From assembly GCF_006575665.1 (NCBI RefSeq), contig NZ_CP041253.1, positions 2,641,001 to 2,705,000 of the forward strand: 64,000 nucleotides of DNA. The letters run 5' to 3'. Source of the stretch: Echinicola soli (GTDB lineage: Bacteria > Bacteroidota > Bacteroidia > Cytophagales > Cyclobacteriaceae). Below the pieces are notes generated by a model. It was given only the letters and a program-made list of their open reading frames with translations. It ran no database searches and was not told the origin of the DNA. The position numbers were made by a program, and so were the translations under genes. This document shows, in pieces, positions 24,370 to 33,491 of the stretch. Every line of letters begins with the position of its first letter. Position 1 is the stretch's first letter.

Positions 24370-25932
24370 ATGCAAAAATTTAAAATACTCTGGGCAGATG
24401 ATGAGATTGACCTATTGAAACCTCACATCATGTTTTTAGAGGAAAAAGGATATGAAATTACCACAGTAAACAGTGGTGTAGATGCTATTGAAATGGTGGA
24501 AAACACCAATTTTGATGTGATTTTTTTGGATGAAATGATGCCGGGTATGACCGGATTGGAAACCTTGCAGCAGGTGAAGATCCTTAAGCCACAGACGCCT
24601 GTGGTGATGATAACCAAGAGTGAGGAAGAGCATATCATGGATGATGCTATCGGTGGTAAAATCGCCGATTACCTCATCAAGCCGATCAATCCGAATCAAA
24701 TTTTACTTTCAGTAAAAAAGATTTTGCAGAATAAGCAGTTGATCAGCGAAAAGACCAATCTTTCTTACCAGCAGGATTTCTCCAAGATCAGCATGGCCTA
24801 TAATGATGCGATCGACCACAAGGAATGGGCGGACATTTATAAGAAGCTGACCTATTGGGAACTTGAAATTGATAAGACCGAAAATAAAAGCATGCAGGAG
24901 GTGCTGGACACGCAAAAGACCGAGGCCAATGCTAACTTTGCCCGGTTTATAAAAGACAATTACCTGGATTGGCTTAATGACGGGGATGCTGACAAACCGA
25001 TTTTATCCCATCGCGTGATGAAGGAGAAGGTCTTTCCCCAATTGAAAGAATCAGATAAGCCCTTGTTTTTTGTGGTGATTGACAACTTGCGCCTCGATCA
25101 ATGGGAGATCATTGAGCCGGCCTTAAGTGATTATTTTAATATCAAGTCAGAAGATACCTATTATAGTATCTTGCCCACAACTACCGCTTATGCACGGAAT
25201 GCGTTGTTTAGTGGAATGATGCCATTGGACATGGCTCGTTTCCATCCTGATTTATGGGAAAATGAAGATACCGATGAAAGTAAAAACAGCCACGAAGCAG
25301 ATTTTTTGGCCATAAATTTAAAGAAAAACCATCTCCAGAGTAAGTTTAGCTACCACAAAATTCTTCAAGCCAATCAGGGCAAATCGGTGCTGGAGCAGTT
25401 TCCAAATCTATTGAACAATGACCTTAATGTTTTGGTCTACAATTTTGTGGATATGATGTCCCATGCCAGGACCGATATGAAGATGATACGGGAATTGGCA
25501 CCCGATGAGTCAGCCTATCGATCCATTACCGAAAGCTGGTTTTTGCATAGTTCGTTGTTTGAACTGTTTAAAAAGGTGAGTGAGGCAGGGTGTGAAGTGA
25601 TCGTGACGACAGATCACGGGACGAAGAAGGTGAATCGGCCCTATAAAATCATCGGGGACCGGAAGGTCACTACCAATCTGAGGTACAAGCAAGGTAAAAA
25701 CTTAAATTTCGAATCAGGAAAAGTATTTGAGATCGGAAAACCGGAAGATATCATGCTTCCGAGGTTTAATGTTTCCACAAGTTATGTTTTTGCAGTAGAA
25801 GATTATTTCTTTGCATATCCGAACAATTACAACTATTATGTAAATTACTACAGGGATACTTTTCAGCACGGAGGGGTTTCTTTGGAAGAGATGATTGTTC
25901 CGATCATGCACTTATCACCTAAAATAAAGTAG
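24370..25932 (+). CDS. porX: PorX: response regulator with PglZ domain, T9SS regulator
   Basis: The 520-aa protein has a receiver domain (~1-120; phosphoacceptor Asp54 in IFLDEMMPG, switch Lys in YLIKPIN), a helical linker, and a C-terminal alkaline-phosphatase-like PglZ domain (FFVVIDNLRLDQWE, TTTAYARN, TTDHGT). PorX works with the kinase PorY and sigma factor SigP to control type IX secretion genes, and its PglZ domain hydrolyses cyclic or linear oligonucleotides in studied members. ATG at 24370 (MQKFKILW) is chosen; 17 upstream codons lie in the divergent promoter. tsaE follows after 10 bp. Confidence 0.93.
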   Translation: MQKFKILWADDEIDLLKPHIMFLEEKGYEITTVNSGVDAIEMVENTNFDVIFLDEMMPGMTGLETLQQVKILKPQTPVVMITKSEEEHIMDDAIGGKIADYLIKPINPNQILLSVKKILQNKQLISEKTNLSYQQDFSKISMAYNDAIDHKEWADIYKKLTYWELEIDKTENKSMQEVLDTQKTEANANFARFIKDNYLDWLNDGDADKPILSHRVMKEKVFPQLKESDKPLFFVVIDNLRLDQWEIIEPALSDYFNIKSEDTYYSILPTTTAYARNALFSGMMPLDMARFHPDLWENEDTDESKNSHEADFLAINLKKNHLQSKFSYHKILQANQGKSVLEQFPNLLNNDLNVLVYNFVDMMSHARTDMKMIRELAPDESAYRSITESWFLHSSLFELFKKVSEAGCEVIVTTDHGTKKVNRPYKIIGDRKVTTNLRYKQGKNLNFESGKVFEIGKPEDIMLPRFNVSTSYVFAVEDYFFAYPNNYNYYVNYYRDTFQHGGVSLEEMIVPIMHLSPKIK

Positions 25933-25942
25933 TAGAAAAAGA

Positions 25943-26365
25943 TTGAAAACAATCACGTGTGGAGATATTGAGGACTTGCCCAAAGCGGCAAAGGAGGTGG
26001 TCTCCTTCTGCAGGGACTTGCCAGTTTGGATCTTTCAAGGAGAGATGGGGGCCGGGAAGACCACATTAATCAAGGCCATCGCAAAGGAATTTGGCGTGGG
26101 TGATATTGTGAGCAGCCCATCATTTTCTATCGTCAATGAGTATCACAATGATGGGGGGGAGACCTTCTATCATTGTGATTTCTATCGGATAAAAGAACAA
26201 GATGAGGTGTTGGAAATTGGAGTGGATGAATACATTTATAGTGGAAAATACTGTTGGCTTGAATGGGCAGAAAATATCCCGGACTATTTACCGGAGGAAT
26301 TTTACCTGATCAGGATATCAGTAAATGAAAATGATGGTAGGGAGATGAGCATAAAAAAGTTTTAA
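25943..26365 (+). CDS. tsaE: tRNA threonylcarbamoyladenosine biosynthesis ATPase TsaE
   Basis: The 140-aa P-loop protein has Walker A GEMGAGKTT (~34-42), a conserved SPSFSIVNEY, the HCDFYR motif and ending EWAENIPDYLP. TsaE works with TsaB and TsaD to make t6A37 in ANN-decoding tRNAs. The start is TTG at 25943, and no in-frame ATG fits the family length. It lies between porX (10 bp) and ald (1 bp), likely one transcript. Confidence 0.93.
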   Translation: MKTITCGDIEDLPKAAKEVVSFCRDLPVWIFQGEMGAGKTTLIKAIAKEFGVGDIVSSPSFSIVNEYHNDGGETFYHCDFYRIKEQDEVLEIGVDEYIYSGKYCWLEWAENIPDYLPEEFYLIRISVNENDGREMSIKKF

Positions 26366-26366
26366 G

Positions 26367-27584
26367 ATGGGGGCTAAAATGGCTGAGATAAGTAAAGAGG
26401 CAGGAATCTACCCGCAAGAATCCTTGGCAAAAACAGGAACTTCTGACCACTCGATTTTGATAGGAGTTCCCAAAGAAGCGGAATTGCAAGAAAAAAGAGT
26501 GGTGCTGACACCAGAGGCAGTGGCTTTGCTGGTCAATAATAACCAACGGGTCATGGTAGAGTCTGGGGCAGGGAAGCCCTCGAAGTTTTCAGATAAAGCA
26601 TATTCAGATGCCGGGGCCAAGGTAGTCTATTCCACCAAAGAGGCCCTCGAAGCAGCAGTTGTCCTAAAAGTGGAGCCGCCTACAGAGGAAGAAATAGGTT
26701 ATATGAAACCAGGGAGCTGCCTCATCTCCGCTCTTCAGCTAGGAAAACAGAATGCGGATTATATCCATGCCCTCAATAGAAAAAAAATCACTGCGGTATC
26801 TTTTGAGCATCTTGAGGATAAAGTAGGAGGGATGCCAGTGGTACGCGCCATGAGTGAGATCGCCGGTAGTTCAGTGATGCTCATCGCCGCAGAGTATCTC
26901 AGCAGTGCGAAAAAAGGAGGTAAGGGGCTGATCCTTGGAGGGATTACGGGAGTTCCTCCTACCAATGTAGTCATCATTGGTGCGGGGACGGTGGCTGAAT
27001 ATGCCGCGAGGACCGGTCTTGGTCTTGGTGCAAGCATCAAGATTTTTGATAATCACCTGTATAAGCTCAGAAGAATAAAACAATTACTGGGACAACAAGT
27101 TTACACTTCTACCATAGATAATTATACCTTGGGAGAGGCCTTGAAAAAGGCAGACGTGGTCATAGGAGCGCTTAGGGGAGAAAAAGGCCGGGCAAAGGTC
27201 GTCGTATCAGAAGAAATGGTAGCTGAAATGATGCCTGGGAGTGTGGTGATTGATGTGAGCATAGACCAAGGAGGCTGCATTGAGACTTCCCGAATGACCA
27301 CTCATAATGATCCTGTTTATAGCATGTATGATATTATTCATTATTGCGTTCCCAATATTGCCTCAAGGGTTTCAGGTACTGCTTCTATGTCCCTAAGTAA
27401 TATTTTTACACCTATTTTACTACAGATGGCAGACTTAGGCGGGGCCGAAGAAATGATATTTAATTATAAGTGGTTTATGAAGGGCGTGTATACTTATCGG
27501 GGAAGCCTCACCAATGCCCATTTGGCGAGAAAGTTTCAGATGACTCATAAGGAACTGCAACTGCTGCTGGCTGCCAGGTATTAG
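26367..27584 (+). CDS. ald: Alanine dehydrogenase (AlaDH/PNT family)
   Basis: The 405-aa enzyme oxidises L-alanine to pyruvate with NAD. The N-terminal catalytic half has GVPKEAELQEKRVVLTP and VLKVEPPTEEE (substrate Lys). The Rossmann part has VIIGAGTVAEYAARTGLGLG, with DVSIDQGG later. About 30 residues precede the conserved start of classical 370-aa enzymes; a second ATG at 26379 is a possible start. It begins one base after the tsaE stop, a linkage seen in related bacteria. Confidence 0.88.
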   Translation: MGAKMAEISKEAGIYPQESLAKTGTSDHSILIGVPKEAELQEKRVVLTPEAVALLVNNNQRVMVESGAGKPSKFSDKAYSDAGAKVVYSTKEALEAAVVLKVEPPTEEEIGYMKPGSCLISALQLGKQNADYIHALNRKKITAVSFEHLEDKVGGMPVVRAMSEIAGSSVMLIAAEYLSSAKKGGKGLILGGITGVPPTNVVIIGAGTVAEYAARTGLGLGASIKIFDNHLYKLRRIKQLLGQQVYTSTIDNYTLGEALKKADVVIGALRGEKGRAKVVVSEEMVAEMMPGSVVIDVSIDQGGCIETSRMTTHNDPVYSMYDIIHYCVPNIASRVSGTASMSLSNIFTPILLQMADLGGAEEMIFNYKWFMKGVYTYRGSLTNAHLARKFQMTHKELQLLLAARY

Positions 27585-27689
27585 CGTTTACGCAACAATA
27601 TCAGTGGACGATCGATTAAAGAGCTTTTTACTCGATGCAAAATTCGCCTAATGATGCTGGATGGTAGAGGCTGCCTTTAGTAGTTTTTA

Positions 27690-28163
27690 TTAGGATAACA
27701 GTTTCTGTCTTAAGAGAAATTCAAGTTGTTCATTGGCCTTGAGAAGGTCATCTGTTAATTTCTTATTCTCCTTTCTTAAGGAGTAAACTTCATAAGCATT
27801 TTTGATGACCGTCTTGATGTATTCCTCTTCCCAAGGCTTGGTCAAGTAGTGGTAGACTTGACCTTTATTGATAGCGTCGATGACTGCTTGAATATCTGTA
27901 TAGCCTGTCAAAAGAATGCGTATGGGTTCGGAATGCTTGTCGATGATGGATTCAAGGAACTCTACGCCTGTTTCTTCTGGCATTCGCTGATCAGTGATGA
28001 TAATATCGATGTCATTATCAGCTAAAACTTCCCTGCCTTTAGCAGCAGATTCAGCCAAATGAATTTTGAACTCTCTCCTGAAGGTAGCTTTAAAGGCCTG
28101 GAGATTGTTCACTTCATCATCCACATATAGGATTCGGATCTTATCTTTAGCTTCTTCACTCAT
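27690..28163 (-). CDS. Single-domain response regulator with C-terminal coiled coil
   Basis: The 157-aa protein has a receiver domain (ILYVDDEVNNL acidic pocket, phosphoacceptor Asp58 in IIITDQRMPEE, switch Thr in ILLTGYTD, Lys in YLTKPWEE) and a short helical tail (~125-157) likely to form a coiled coil. No output domain is present, so it probably acts through protein contact. Its receiver is clearly paralogous to that of the REC-kinase at 32330-33412 (shared TGVEF, PIRILLTGY, VIDAINKG, KPW). It points away from the neighbouring four-gene signalling cluster. Confidence 0.88.
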   Translation of the reverse strand: MSEEAKDKIRILYVDDEVNNLQAFKATFRREFKIHLAESAAKGREVLADNDIDIIITDQRMPEETGVEFLESIIDKHSEPIRILLTGYTDIQAVIDAINKGQVYHYLTKPWEEEYIKTVIKNAYEVYSLRKENKKLTDDLLKANEQLEFLLRQKLLS

Positions 28164-28343
28164 TGGGAATTCGATTTAAGGCATTACTTTGGTAGGGGCA
28201 TGAGTGGCTCAGGGTGATTGAGTGTTCCAATATCTAATTGAATTATTACACAAATATAAATGTAATTTACTTATTCAAACGCTTTTTTTACAATTCTATT
28301 TAGATGAATAATGGTTATATTCTATAAAAAATGCAATTTTTTA

Positions 28344-28373
28344 TTTGTTTCTGCGATCTATAATATAACTTTA
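28344..28373 (+). promoter_or_regulatory. Candidate Bacteroidota promoter for the E1/GNAT/kinase cluster
   Basis: A TTTG (28344-28347) is followed 18 bp later by TAACTTTA (28366-28373), seven of eight matches to TAnnTTTG. This is the -33/-7 spacing usual for the primary sigma factor in this phylum. It would start transcription about 30 bp before the ATG at 28411. Confidence 0.4.
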
Positions 28374-28410
28374 CTTGCTTTAATTACCTAATGAACCACC
28401 AACAAATTAA

Positions 28411-29499
28411 ATGATTTTACAGGACAATAAAGAGCTTGATTTTAATTATCAAGCGTTAATTATTCCCGCTGATGCTCAAGGAGCTCAAAGGGATACCTTG
28501 GCTCGTTTACTGGAAGATGGGACTATCGAAAAGATTGACCAACTGGATATACAGGTATCTGAGCTGATCAAAATAACACATCCTGCCCAGAAATTTGATA
28601 AACAGGCATTGCACGAGAAAACAGCAGCGTTTTTTAATGAAAATCAGCGTGAAAGATATGGAAACTGGGTTTATTATCATTGGAGAAGGCAATTAATTCG
28701 TATTTTAGCTCAAGATGATTTTGAAAACCTCAGAACATCCAGAAACCGATATAAGATCAAGGATGAAGAACAACAGCATCTTTATACCAAAAAGATAGGC
28801 GTAATTGGGCTTTCCGTTGGGCAGAGTGTGGCATTGAGTTTAGCGATGGAGAGGTCTTTTGGCGAGCTGCGTATCGCTGATTTTGACACATTAGAACTCA
28901 GCAATATGAACAGAATACGGACGGGTTTATACAGTTTGGGGGTAAAAAAGGTATGGGTAGTGGCCAGGGAAATAGCAGAAATAGATCCATTTCTCAAAGT
29001 GACCATTTATGATGAAGGGATCACAGATGAGAATATAAAGGATTTTTTTGAAAGGGATGGAGGCATTGACTTACTGGTGGAGGAATGCGATAGCCTGCCA
29101 ATAAAGATAAAGAGTAGACTGATGGCCAAGGCAATGAGGATTCCCGTTGTAATGGATACCAGTGACAGGGGGATGATGGATATAGAGCGCTTTGATCAGG
29201 ATCCTGATCGACCTATTTTTCATGGTTACCTGAAAAAATTTGGTGAGGAAACGACATTACCAGATAAATTAGCTGATAATTATAGGGAAATATTATTGGC
29301 AATTTTGCATTTTGAGCAATTATCCGAAAGATTAAAATATAGTATGAGCGAAATTGGCAAAACTATTACTACGTGGCCTCAGTTGGCTTCTTCTGTAATC
29401 ATGGGAGGAGCGATGGGAGCCCATTATGCTAGAATGATACTTCTTGATCAGAATGTCCCCTCAAACAGGTTTTATGTAGATTTGGACGCCATAAATTAG
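28411..29499 (+). CDS. ThiF/E1-like adenylyltransferase-fold protein
   Basis: The 362-aa protein has an N-terminal helical part (~1-125) and an E1/ThiF-like Rossmann domain: IGVIGLSVGQSVALS (129-143), then IADFDTLELSNMNRI, where the Asp and Asn-x-Asn-Arg match the ATP-site residues of MoeB/ThiF/E1. Cys-x-x-Cys zinc ligands are absent and no clear catalytic Cys loop is seen. It resembles the ThiF half of 'Rv1355c-family' proteins without the nitroreductase half. A substrate cannot be named. It heads a cluster with a GNAT-like gene 8 bp downstream and two histidine kinases. Confidence 0.78.
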   Translation: MILQDNKELDFNYQALIIPADAQGAQRDTLARLLEDGTIEKIDQLDIQVSELIKITHPAQKFDKQALHEKTAAFFNENQRERYGNWVYYHWRRQLIRILAQDDFENLRTSRNRYKIKDEEQQHLYTKKIGVIGLSVGQSVALSLAMERSFGELRIADFDTLELSNMNRIRTGLYSLGVKKVWVVAREIAEIDPFLKVTIYDEGITDENIKDFFERDGGIDLLVEECDSLPIKIKSRLMAKAMRIPVVMDTSDRGMMDIERFDQDPDRPIFHGYLKKFGEETTLPDKLADNYREILLAILHFEQLSERLKYSMSEIGKTITTWPQLASSVIMGGAMGAHYARMILLDQNVPSNRFYVDLDAIN

Positions 29500-29507
29500 T
29501 CGTTAGA

Positions 29508-30194
29508 ATGAGGGTAAGGATACGGGCAGTCAGATCTATTTGTGATACTACCACTACTAATAAATATATTGATGGGCATTTTTCCCTGCTGGAGTCCTAT
29601 GGTGTAACCAAAGTCACCTCAGCAGATCGGTCATGGGCCGAAAACCCAAACGTGTATCTCTTGGTAGTAGAGTCAGAGGATGGCTCTAAGGTGTTTGGTG
29701 GAGGCAGGGTGCAAATAAAGAGTGGAAACTATAACCTGCCTTTAGAGCCTGCTATCATCGAAAAAGACACACGTATCGTGGAGTACATGTCTCAGTTTGG
29801 AGATTTGGAAGTAGCTGAGCTCTGTGGGGTGTGGAATTCAAAAGAGATTGCAGGTTATGGGATCGGGAGCATTTTTCTGATTAGGGCAGGAGTAGCAGTG
29901 GCATCTTTGCTCAGATTAAAATGCCTTATGGGATTTTGTTCGCCATTTACATTGGAAAATTGCCAAAAACTGGGGTTTGGAATAATAGAAGGACTAGGGG
30001 ACAGTGGTACTTTCTTGTATCCCAAAGAGGGATTGATCGCCACTATTTTGGATATTAAAAACCTGAAAGACTTGCCCAATGCCAAGGAAGAAGAAAAAGA
30101 TAAGATTTTTTATTTAAAAAATAATCCCGTTCATTCTTCAAATGAAACGAGTCCTAAAGGAGACTTTACAATATTATATGATTTGGAGACCTGA
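29508..30194 (+). CDS. GNAT-fold N-acyltransferase-like protein
   Basis: The 228-aa protein reads as a GNAT-type fold: N-terminal strands with VYLLVVESEDGSKVFGGGRVQ, the core 'VAELCGVWNSKEIAGYGIGSIFLIRAG' at the acyl-CoA-binding position, then 'MGFCSPFTLENCQKLGFGII'. It is larger than simple acetyltransferases and has the general build of GNAT-like acyl transferases, which include autoinducer synthases. The donor and acceptor are unknown. It is translated right after the E1-like gene (8 bp) and 7 bp before a lipoprotein-type histidine kinase, suggesting one function for all three. Confidence 0.65.
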   Translation: MRVRIRAVRSICDTTTTNKYIDGHFSLLESYGVTKVTSADRSWAENPNVYLLVVESEDGSKVFGGGRVQIKSGNYNLPLEPAIIEKDTRIVEYMSQFGDLEVAELCGVWNSKEIAGYGIGSIFLIRAGVAVASLLRLKCLMGFCSPFTLENCQKLGFGIIEGLGDSGTFLYPKEGLIATILDIKNLKDLPNAKEEEKDKIFYLKNNPVHSSNETSPKGDFTILYDLET

Positions 30195-30201
30195 AGTTGT
30201 T

Positions 30202-32337
30202 ATGGAATTACAATTCTCAAAAATCAGTTTTGGAAGGAGCTTTCTTCCCCTATTGCTTGTTGCCCTTGTGATGTGCAGTTGCACAGATCAGGTCGGTAAT
30301 GACGAAAGAAGTAATATCAAAATCGAACATTACGAGCTGCTGAATGTGGAGAATGGTGATTTACAGGAAACCAGAATACAAAAGGATTTTTCCGGAACTG
30401 AGGTATTAAACCTCGGAATGCAATCTGATACGGTCTATATCAGCGCGGAGGTAGATGTGAGTGAGTTGAAATCCAGTGGGCCATTTTACTTGGAAGTTAA
30501 AAATCCTACAATAAGGTATTTAGAACTGTTTGTTAAGGATACTTCAGGTAGCTATGTCTCTAGTGGCGTGAAGGGGACAGCTTTTATGGGAGACGGACTT
30601 AATGGCCACTTGGCTCCTGCTTTTTGGGTTGAAAATATTGAGACAGGAGACATTGTTTTTAAGTTATACTCACAGGAACCGATTTCTTTCGAAACATCAG
30701 TATACCCTGAAAGTGTTTTCGAAGGAATGGATACCAGAAGGATGTTGCTGGCAAATATTTACATAGGGATTATGCTGGCGTTGTTTCTGTATAATCTCGT
30801 GCTTTATTTTTCAGTTCGTGACGGCGTTTATTTAGTATATTGTTTGTATATCCTTTTTATATCGTTGGCGCAATTATCCCTAGCTGGATATTCAAGACTA
30901 TTTTTATTTAGTGATAACTTTCGGTTTTTCGAAGTGAGCGCGGTGTTGTTTTCAGCCTTGTCGGGGGTGTTTGCAGTGACCTTTATCCGGATTTTCCTAA
31001 AGACCAAAAGTATCATTCCTAAACTCGATAAGGTACTGTTGGGCATCGGTGTGATTTACGGGCTGGTACTTTTTACAAGGGTGTTTTCCTTTGTAGAGTT
31101 GAGTTATAGGCTGACAGATCTCGCGGGTATGTTGGTGGCCGTGTTCTTTTTTCTTTCAGCCATTATGGCTGCCAAAAGTGGTTACCGACCGGCACTTTAT
31201 TTCCTGATTGCGTGGTCGTTTTTTCTGGTAGGCGTGGTGATTTTTGTACTGAAAAATTTAGGGATCGAATTGCTCCAGGATTTGGCAAGCTTCCCGATGC
31301 TAGTGGGGACCGCCTTGGAGGCAATTTTACTTTCACTGGCACTGGCCAATAGGATCAATATTCTCAAAAAAGAAAAGGAGCAACAGCAGCAGGGAAAACT
31401 GAAGGCATTAAAAGAAAATGAAAGGTTAGTGAGGGAACAGAATGTTATTTTGGAGGAAAAAGTTAAATTAAGGACCAAAGAACTTGAACTGACTTTAAAA
31501 AATCTTCAAAATACACAAACACAATTGGTTAATCAGGAGAAAATGGCGTCCTTAGGGCAGCTTACAGCGGGTATAGCCCATGAAATCAATAACCCCATTA
31601 ATTTTGTAAGCTCTAATATCTCACCCCTAAAACGTGACCTTCAGGATGTGTTGGAGATAACGGAAGCGTACAGGCAAAAGGGAAAAGAAGAGTTCTCGGA
31701 AACAACCCGTAAATCCCTTCATGATCTGGAAGAGGATTTGGAGTTTTCGTATTTGGTGGAGGAGATTGACATGCTGCTAAAAGGGATGGAAGAAGGAGCC
31801 AAACGGACTGTGGAAATTGTAAAGGGGCTTAGGCTGTTTTCCAGGGTAGATGAGCAGGATGTGAAGAAGGTGGATTTGCACGATGGCTTGAACAGTACCT
31901 TGATTTTGCTGAACAGTACAATGGGACGCGTGGGAGTGGACAAGCATTATGGAGAAATCCCTATGGTGGAATGCCTGGCTGGAAAGATCAATCAGGTATT
32001 TATGAACATTATCAGTAATGCTGTTCAAGCGCTGCAAGAGCATGATAATATTACCCATCCATTGGTAGAAATCACTACTTCTGTCGTAGAAGGAAATAAG
32101 GTGCGGATAGAAATCAAGGATAATGGTCCGGGGATGCCTGAGCATGTGAAGGAACGTATATTCGAACCGTTTTTCACCACTAAGCAAGTTGGGAAAGGGA
32201 CAGGATTAGGATTGTCCATTGTTTATAAAATTATTGAAAACCACCAAGGTGCACTGGAGGTGTTCTCTGAAGAAGGAAAAGGAACCTCCTTTGTGATTAC
32301 CTTGCCAATTTATCAAAAAACAGCACGTAATGAGTAG
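30202..32337 (+). CDS. 7TMR-DISM sensor histidine kinase
   Basis: From ATG at 30202 the 711-aa protein starts with a lipoprotein-like signal ([15 protein letters not shown]), an extracellular beta-rich 7TMR-DISM domain (~30-175), seven membrane helices (~180-390), a coiled coil (~390-440), HisKA with phospho-His460 in [12 protein letters not shown], and HATPase_c with the N box [11 protein letters not shown], then DNGPGM and [11 protein letters not shown]. It should sense an external ligand and phosphorylate a receiver. An upstream ATG at 30142 overlaps the GNAT gene and spoils the signal. It overlaps the next gene by 8 bp. Confidence 0.9.
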   Translation: MELQFSKISFGRSFLPLLLVALVMCSCTDQVGNDERSNIKIEHYELLNVENGDLQETRIQKDFSGTEVLNLGMQSDTVYISAEVDVSELKSSGPFYLEVKNPTIRYLELFVKDTSGSYVSSGVKGTAFMGDGLNGHLAPAFWVENIETGDIVFKLYSQEPISFETSVYPESVFEGMDTRRMLLANIYIGIMLALFLYNLVLYFSVRDGVYLVYCLYILFISLAQLSLAGYSRLFLFSDNFRFFEVSAVLFSALSGVFAVTFIRIFLKTKSIIPKLDKVLLGIGVIYGLVLFTRVFSFVELSYRLTDLAGMLVAVFFFLSAIMAAKSGYRPALYFLIAWSFFLVGVVIFVLKNLGIELLQDLASFPMLVGTALEAILLSLALANRINILKKEKEQQQQGKLKALKENERLVREQNVILEEKVKLRTKELELTLKNLQNTQTQLVNQEKMASLGQLTAGIAHEINNPINFVSSNISPLKRDLQDVLEITEAYRQKGKEEFSETTRKSLHDLEEDLEFSYLVEEIDMLLKGMEEGAKRTVEIVKGLRLFSRVDEQDVKKVDLHDGLNSTLILLNSTMGRVGVDKHYGEIPMVECLAGKINQVFMNIISNAVQALQEHDNITHPLVEITTSVVEGNKVRIEIKDNGPGMPEHVKERIFEPFFTTKQVGKGTGLGLSIVYKIIENHQGALEVFSEEGKGTSFVITLPIYQKTARNE

Positions 32338-33412
32338 TAAGATAAATGTTTTATATCTAGATGATGAGCATAATAACCTTAACTCTTTCAAAGCAAGCTT
32401 AAGAAGAGATTTTAAGATTTTTACTGCCTTGAATGCTGAAGAAGGCCTGTTGATTGCTCAGAATGAGGATGTTCATGTGGTCATTGCTGATCAGCGAATG
32501 CCTGGAATGACCGGTGTGGAGTTTTTTGAAAAACTGGTCCAGTTCAAGCCTGATCCTATTCGTATCCTACTTACCGGTTATTCTGATATTTCCAGTGTTA
32601 TCGACGCCATTAACAAGGGCGAAGTGTACAGGTTCATTGATAAGCCGTGGAATATTGAGCAGATCAAGAATGCCATAAAGAATGCGGCTGATATCTATTT
32701 TATCCGTCAGGAATTGAAGGAAAAGAATACTCGCCTGGAGAAAATGCACTCCGAGATGAACCAGTTTGTCTATAGCCTTTCGCATGAACTTAGGGGGCCG
32801 TTAATGAGCATTTCCGGGGTCTCTAAATTGGCCAAAATGGAATGTGATGATCGGACAATCCTGGAGTATTTTGAGATGATTGATTCTGCAACAGTAAAGC
32901 TAGATGATTTTATTTACAAAATGCTGGATTTTTATCGCTCCACCAAGATCGATAATGTGGTCACTAATATTAATTTCGAAGAACTTTTGGCTCAGCAATA
33001 CGAAGCTTATGAAAATAAGTGGGACCTTACAGAAATAGATGTGGAGACAACTATTAATCAAGAAGAGCGATTCCAATCTGATGAGGCAAAATTGAGAGTG
33101 ATTTTCAATAACCTATTTAGCAATGCCTATAAGTTTCAACAAGAAAATAACCCTGACAAGTACATTAGGATTTGGGTGGATGTACAGGATGGAAAGGCCA
33201 TTATTCAGGTGCAGGATAATGGGATCGGTATAGATGAAAAATATCAATCGGACGTTTTTGAATTGTTTCAACGTGCCACCCAAAAAAATGTAGGTTCTGG
33301 AATTGGTCTTTACATGGTCAAGGAGTCTGTAGAACAACTGAAAGGAGCCATCGAACTGGACTCGAAGGTAGGAGAGGGAACACTTTTTAAGATAACTATA
33401 CCTTCCCTGTAA
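32330..33412 (+). CDS. Receiver-histidine kinase hybrid
   Basis: The 360-aa cytosolic protein has an N-terminal receiver (Asp54 in VIADQRMPG, Lys in FIDKPW), a coiled coil (~120-145), HisKA with His152 in SLSHELRGPL, and HATPase_c (N box VIFNNLFSNAYKF, VQDNGIGID, GSGIGLYMV). With REC before the kinase it is likely to take phosphate from the membrane kinase upstream and tune its own kinase activity. Its final output may be the lone receiver protein at 27690-28163. The 8-bp overlap with the 7TMR-DISM gene implies coupled translation. Confidence 0.9.
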   Translation: MSSKINVLYLDDEHNNLNSFKASLRRDFKIFTALNAEEGLLIAQNEDVHVVIADQRMPGMTGVEFFEKLVQFKPDPIRILLTGYSDISSVIDAINKGEVYRFIDKPWNIEQIKNAIKNAADIYFIRQELKEKNTRLEKMHSEMNQFVYSLSHELRGPLMSISGVSKLAKMECDDRTILEYFEMIDSATVKLDDFIYKMLDFYRSTKIDNVVTNINFEELLAQQYEAYENKWDLTEIDVETTINQEERFQSDEAKLRVIFNNLFSNAYKFQQENNPDKYIRIWVDVQDGKAIIQVQDNGIGIDEKYQSDVFELFQRATQKNVGSGIGLYMVKESVEQLKGAIELDSKVGEGTLFKITIPSL

Positions 33413-33418
33413 AAAGAA

Positions 33419-33448
33419 ATTGCTTCCCTGTCGCGACAGGGAAGCAAT
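33419..33448. terminator. Perfect 30-bp palindrome between convergent genes
   Basis: The sequence from ATTGCTTCCCTGTCG is fully self-complementary (15+15, no loop) and lies 6 bp after the REC-kinase stop, before a convergent gene. No T-run follows on either strand. It shares ATTGCTTC/GAAGCAAT with the REP-like units at 429-536 and 44077-44120. It may serve as a two-way transcription stop and may have arisen from that repeat family. Confidence 0.6.
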
Positions 33449-33491
33449 GATGGGACTCTTGGAGCCGTTTTCCTAGTGGAATTTTGCTAAA

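Noticed and set aside
24304..24375. Upstream ATG extension of the HD hydrolase gene
   Set aside because: It would overlap the porX start and adds residues (FKFIITFEFYQ) that precede the conserved N-terminus; the TTG at 24303 fits better.
27690..28163. A cyclic-di-GMP output for the lone receiver
   Set aside because: The receiver resembles those of RpfG-type proteins, but the frame ends after a short helix and no HD-GYP or GGDEF domain follows.
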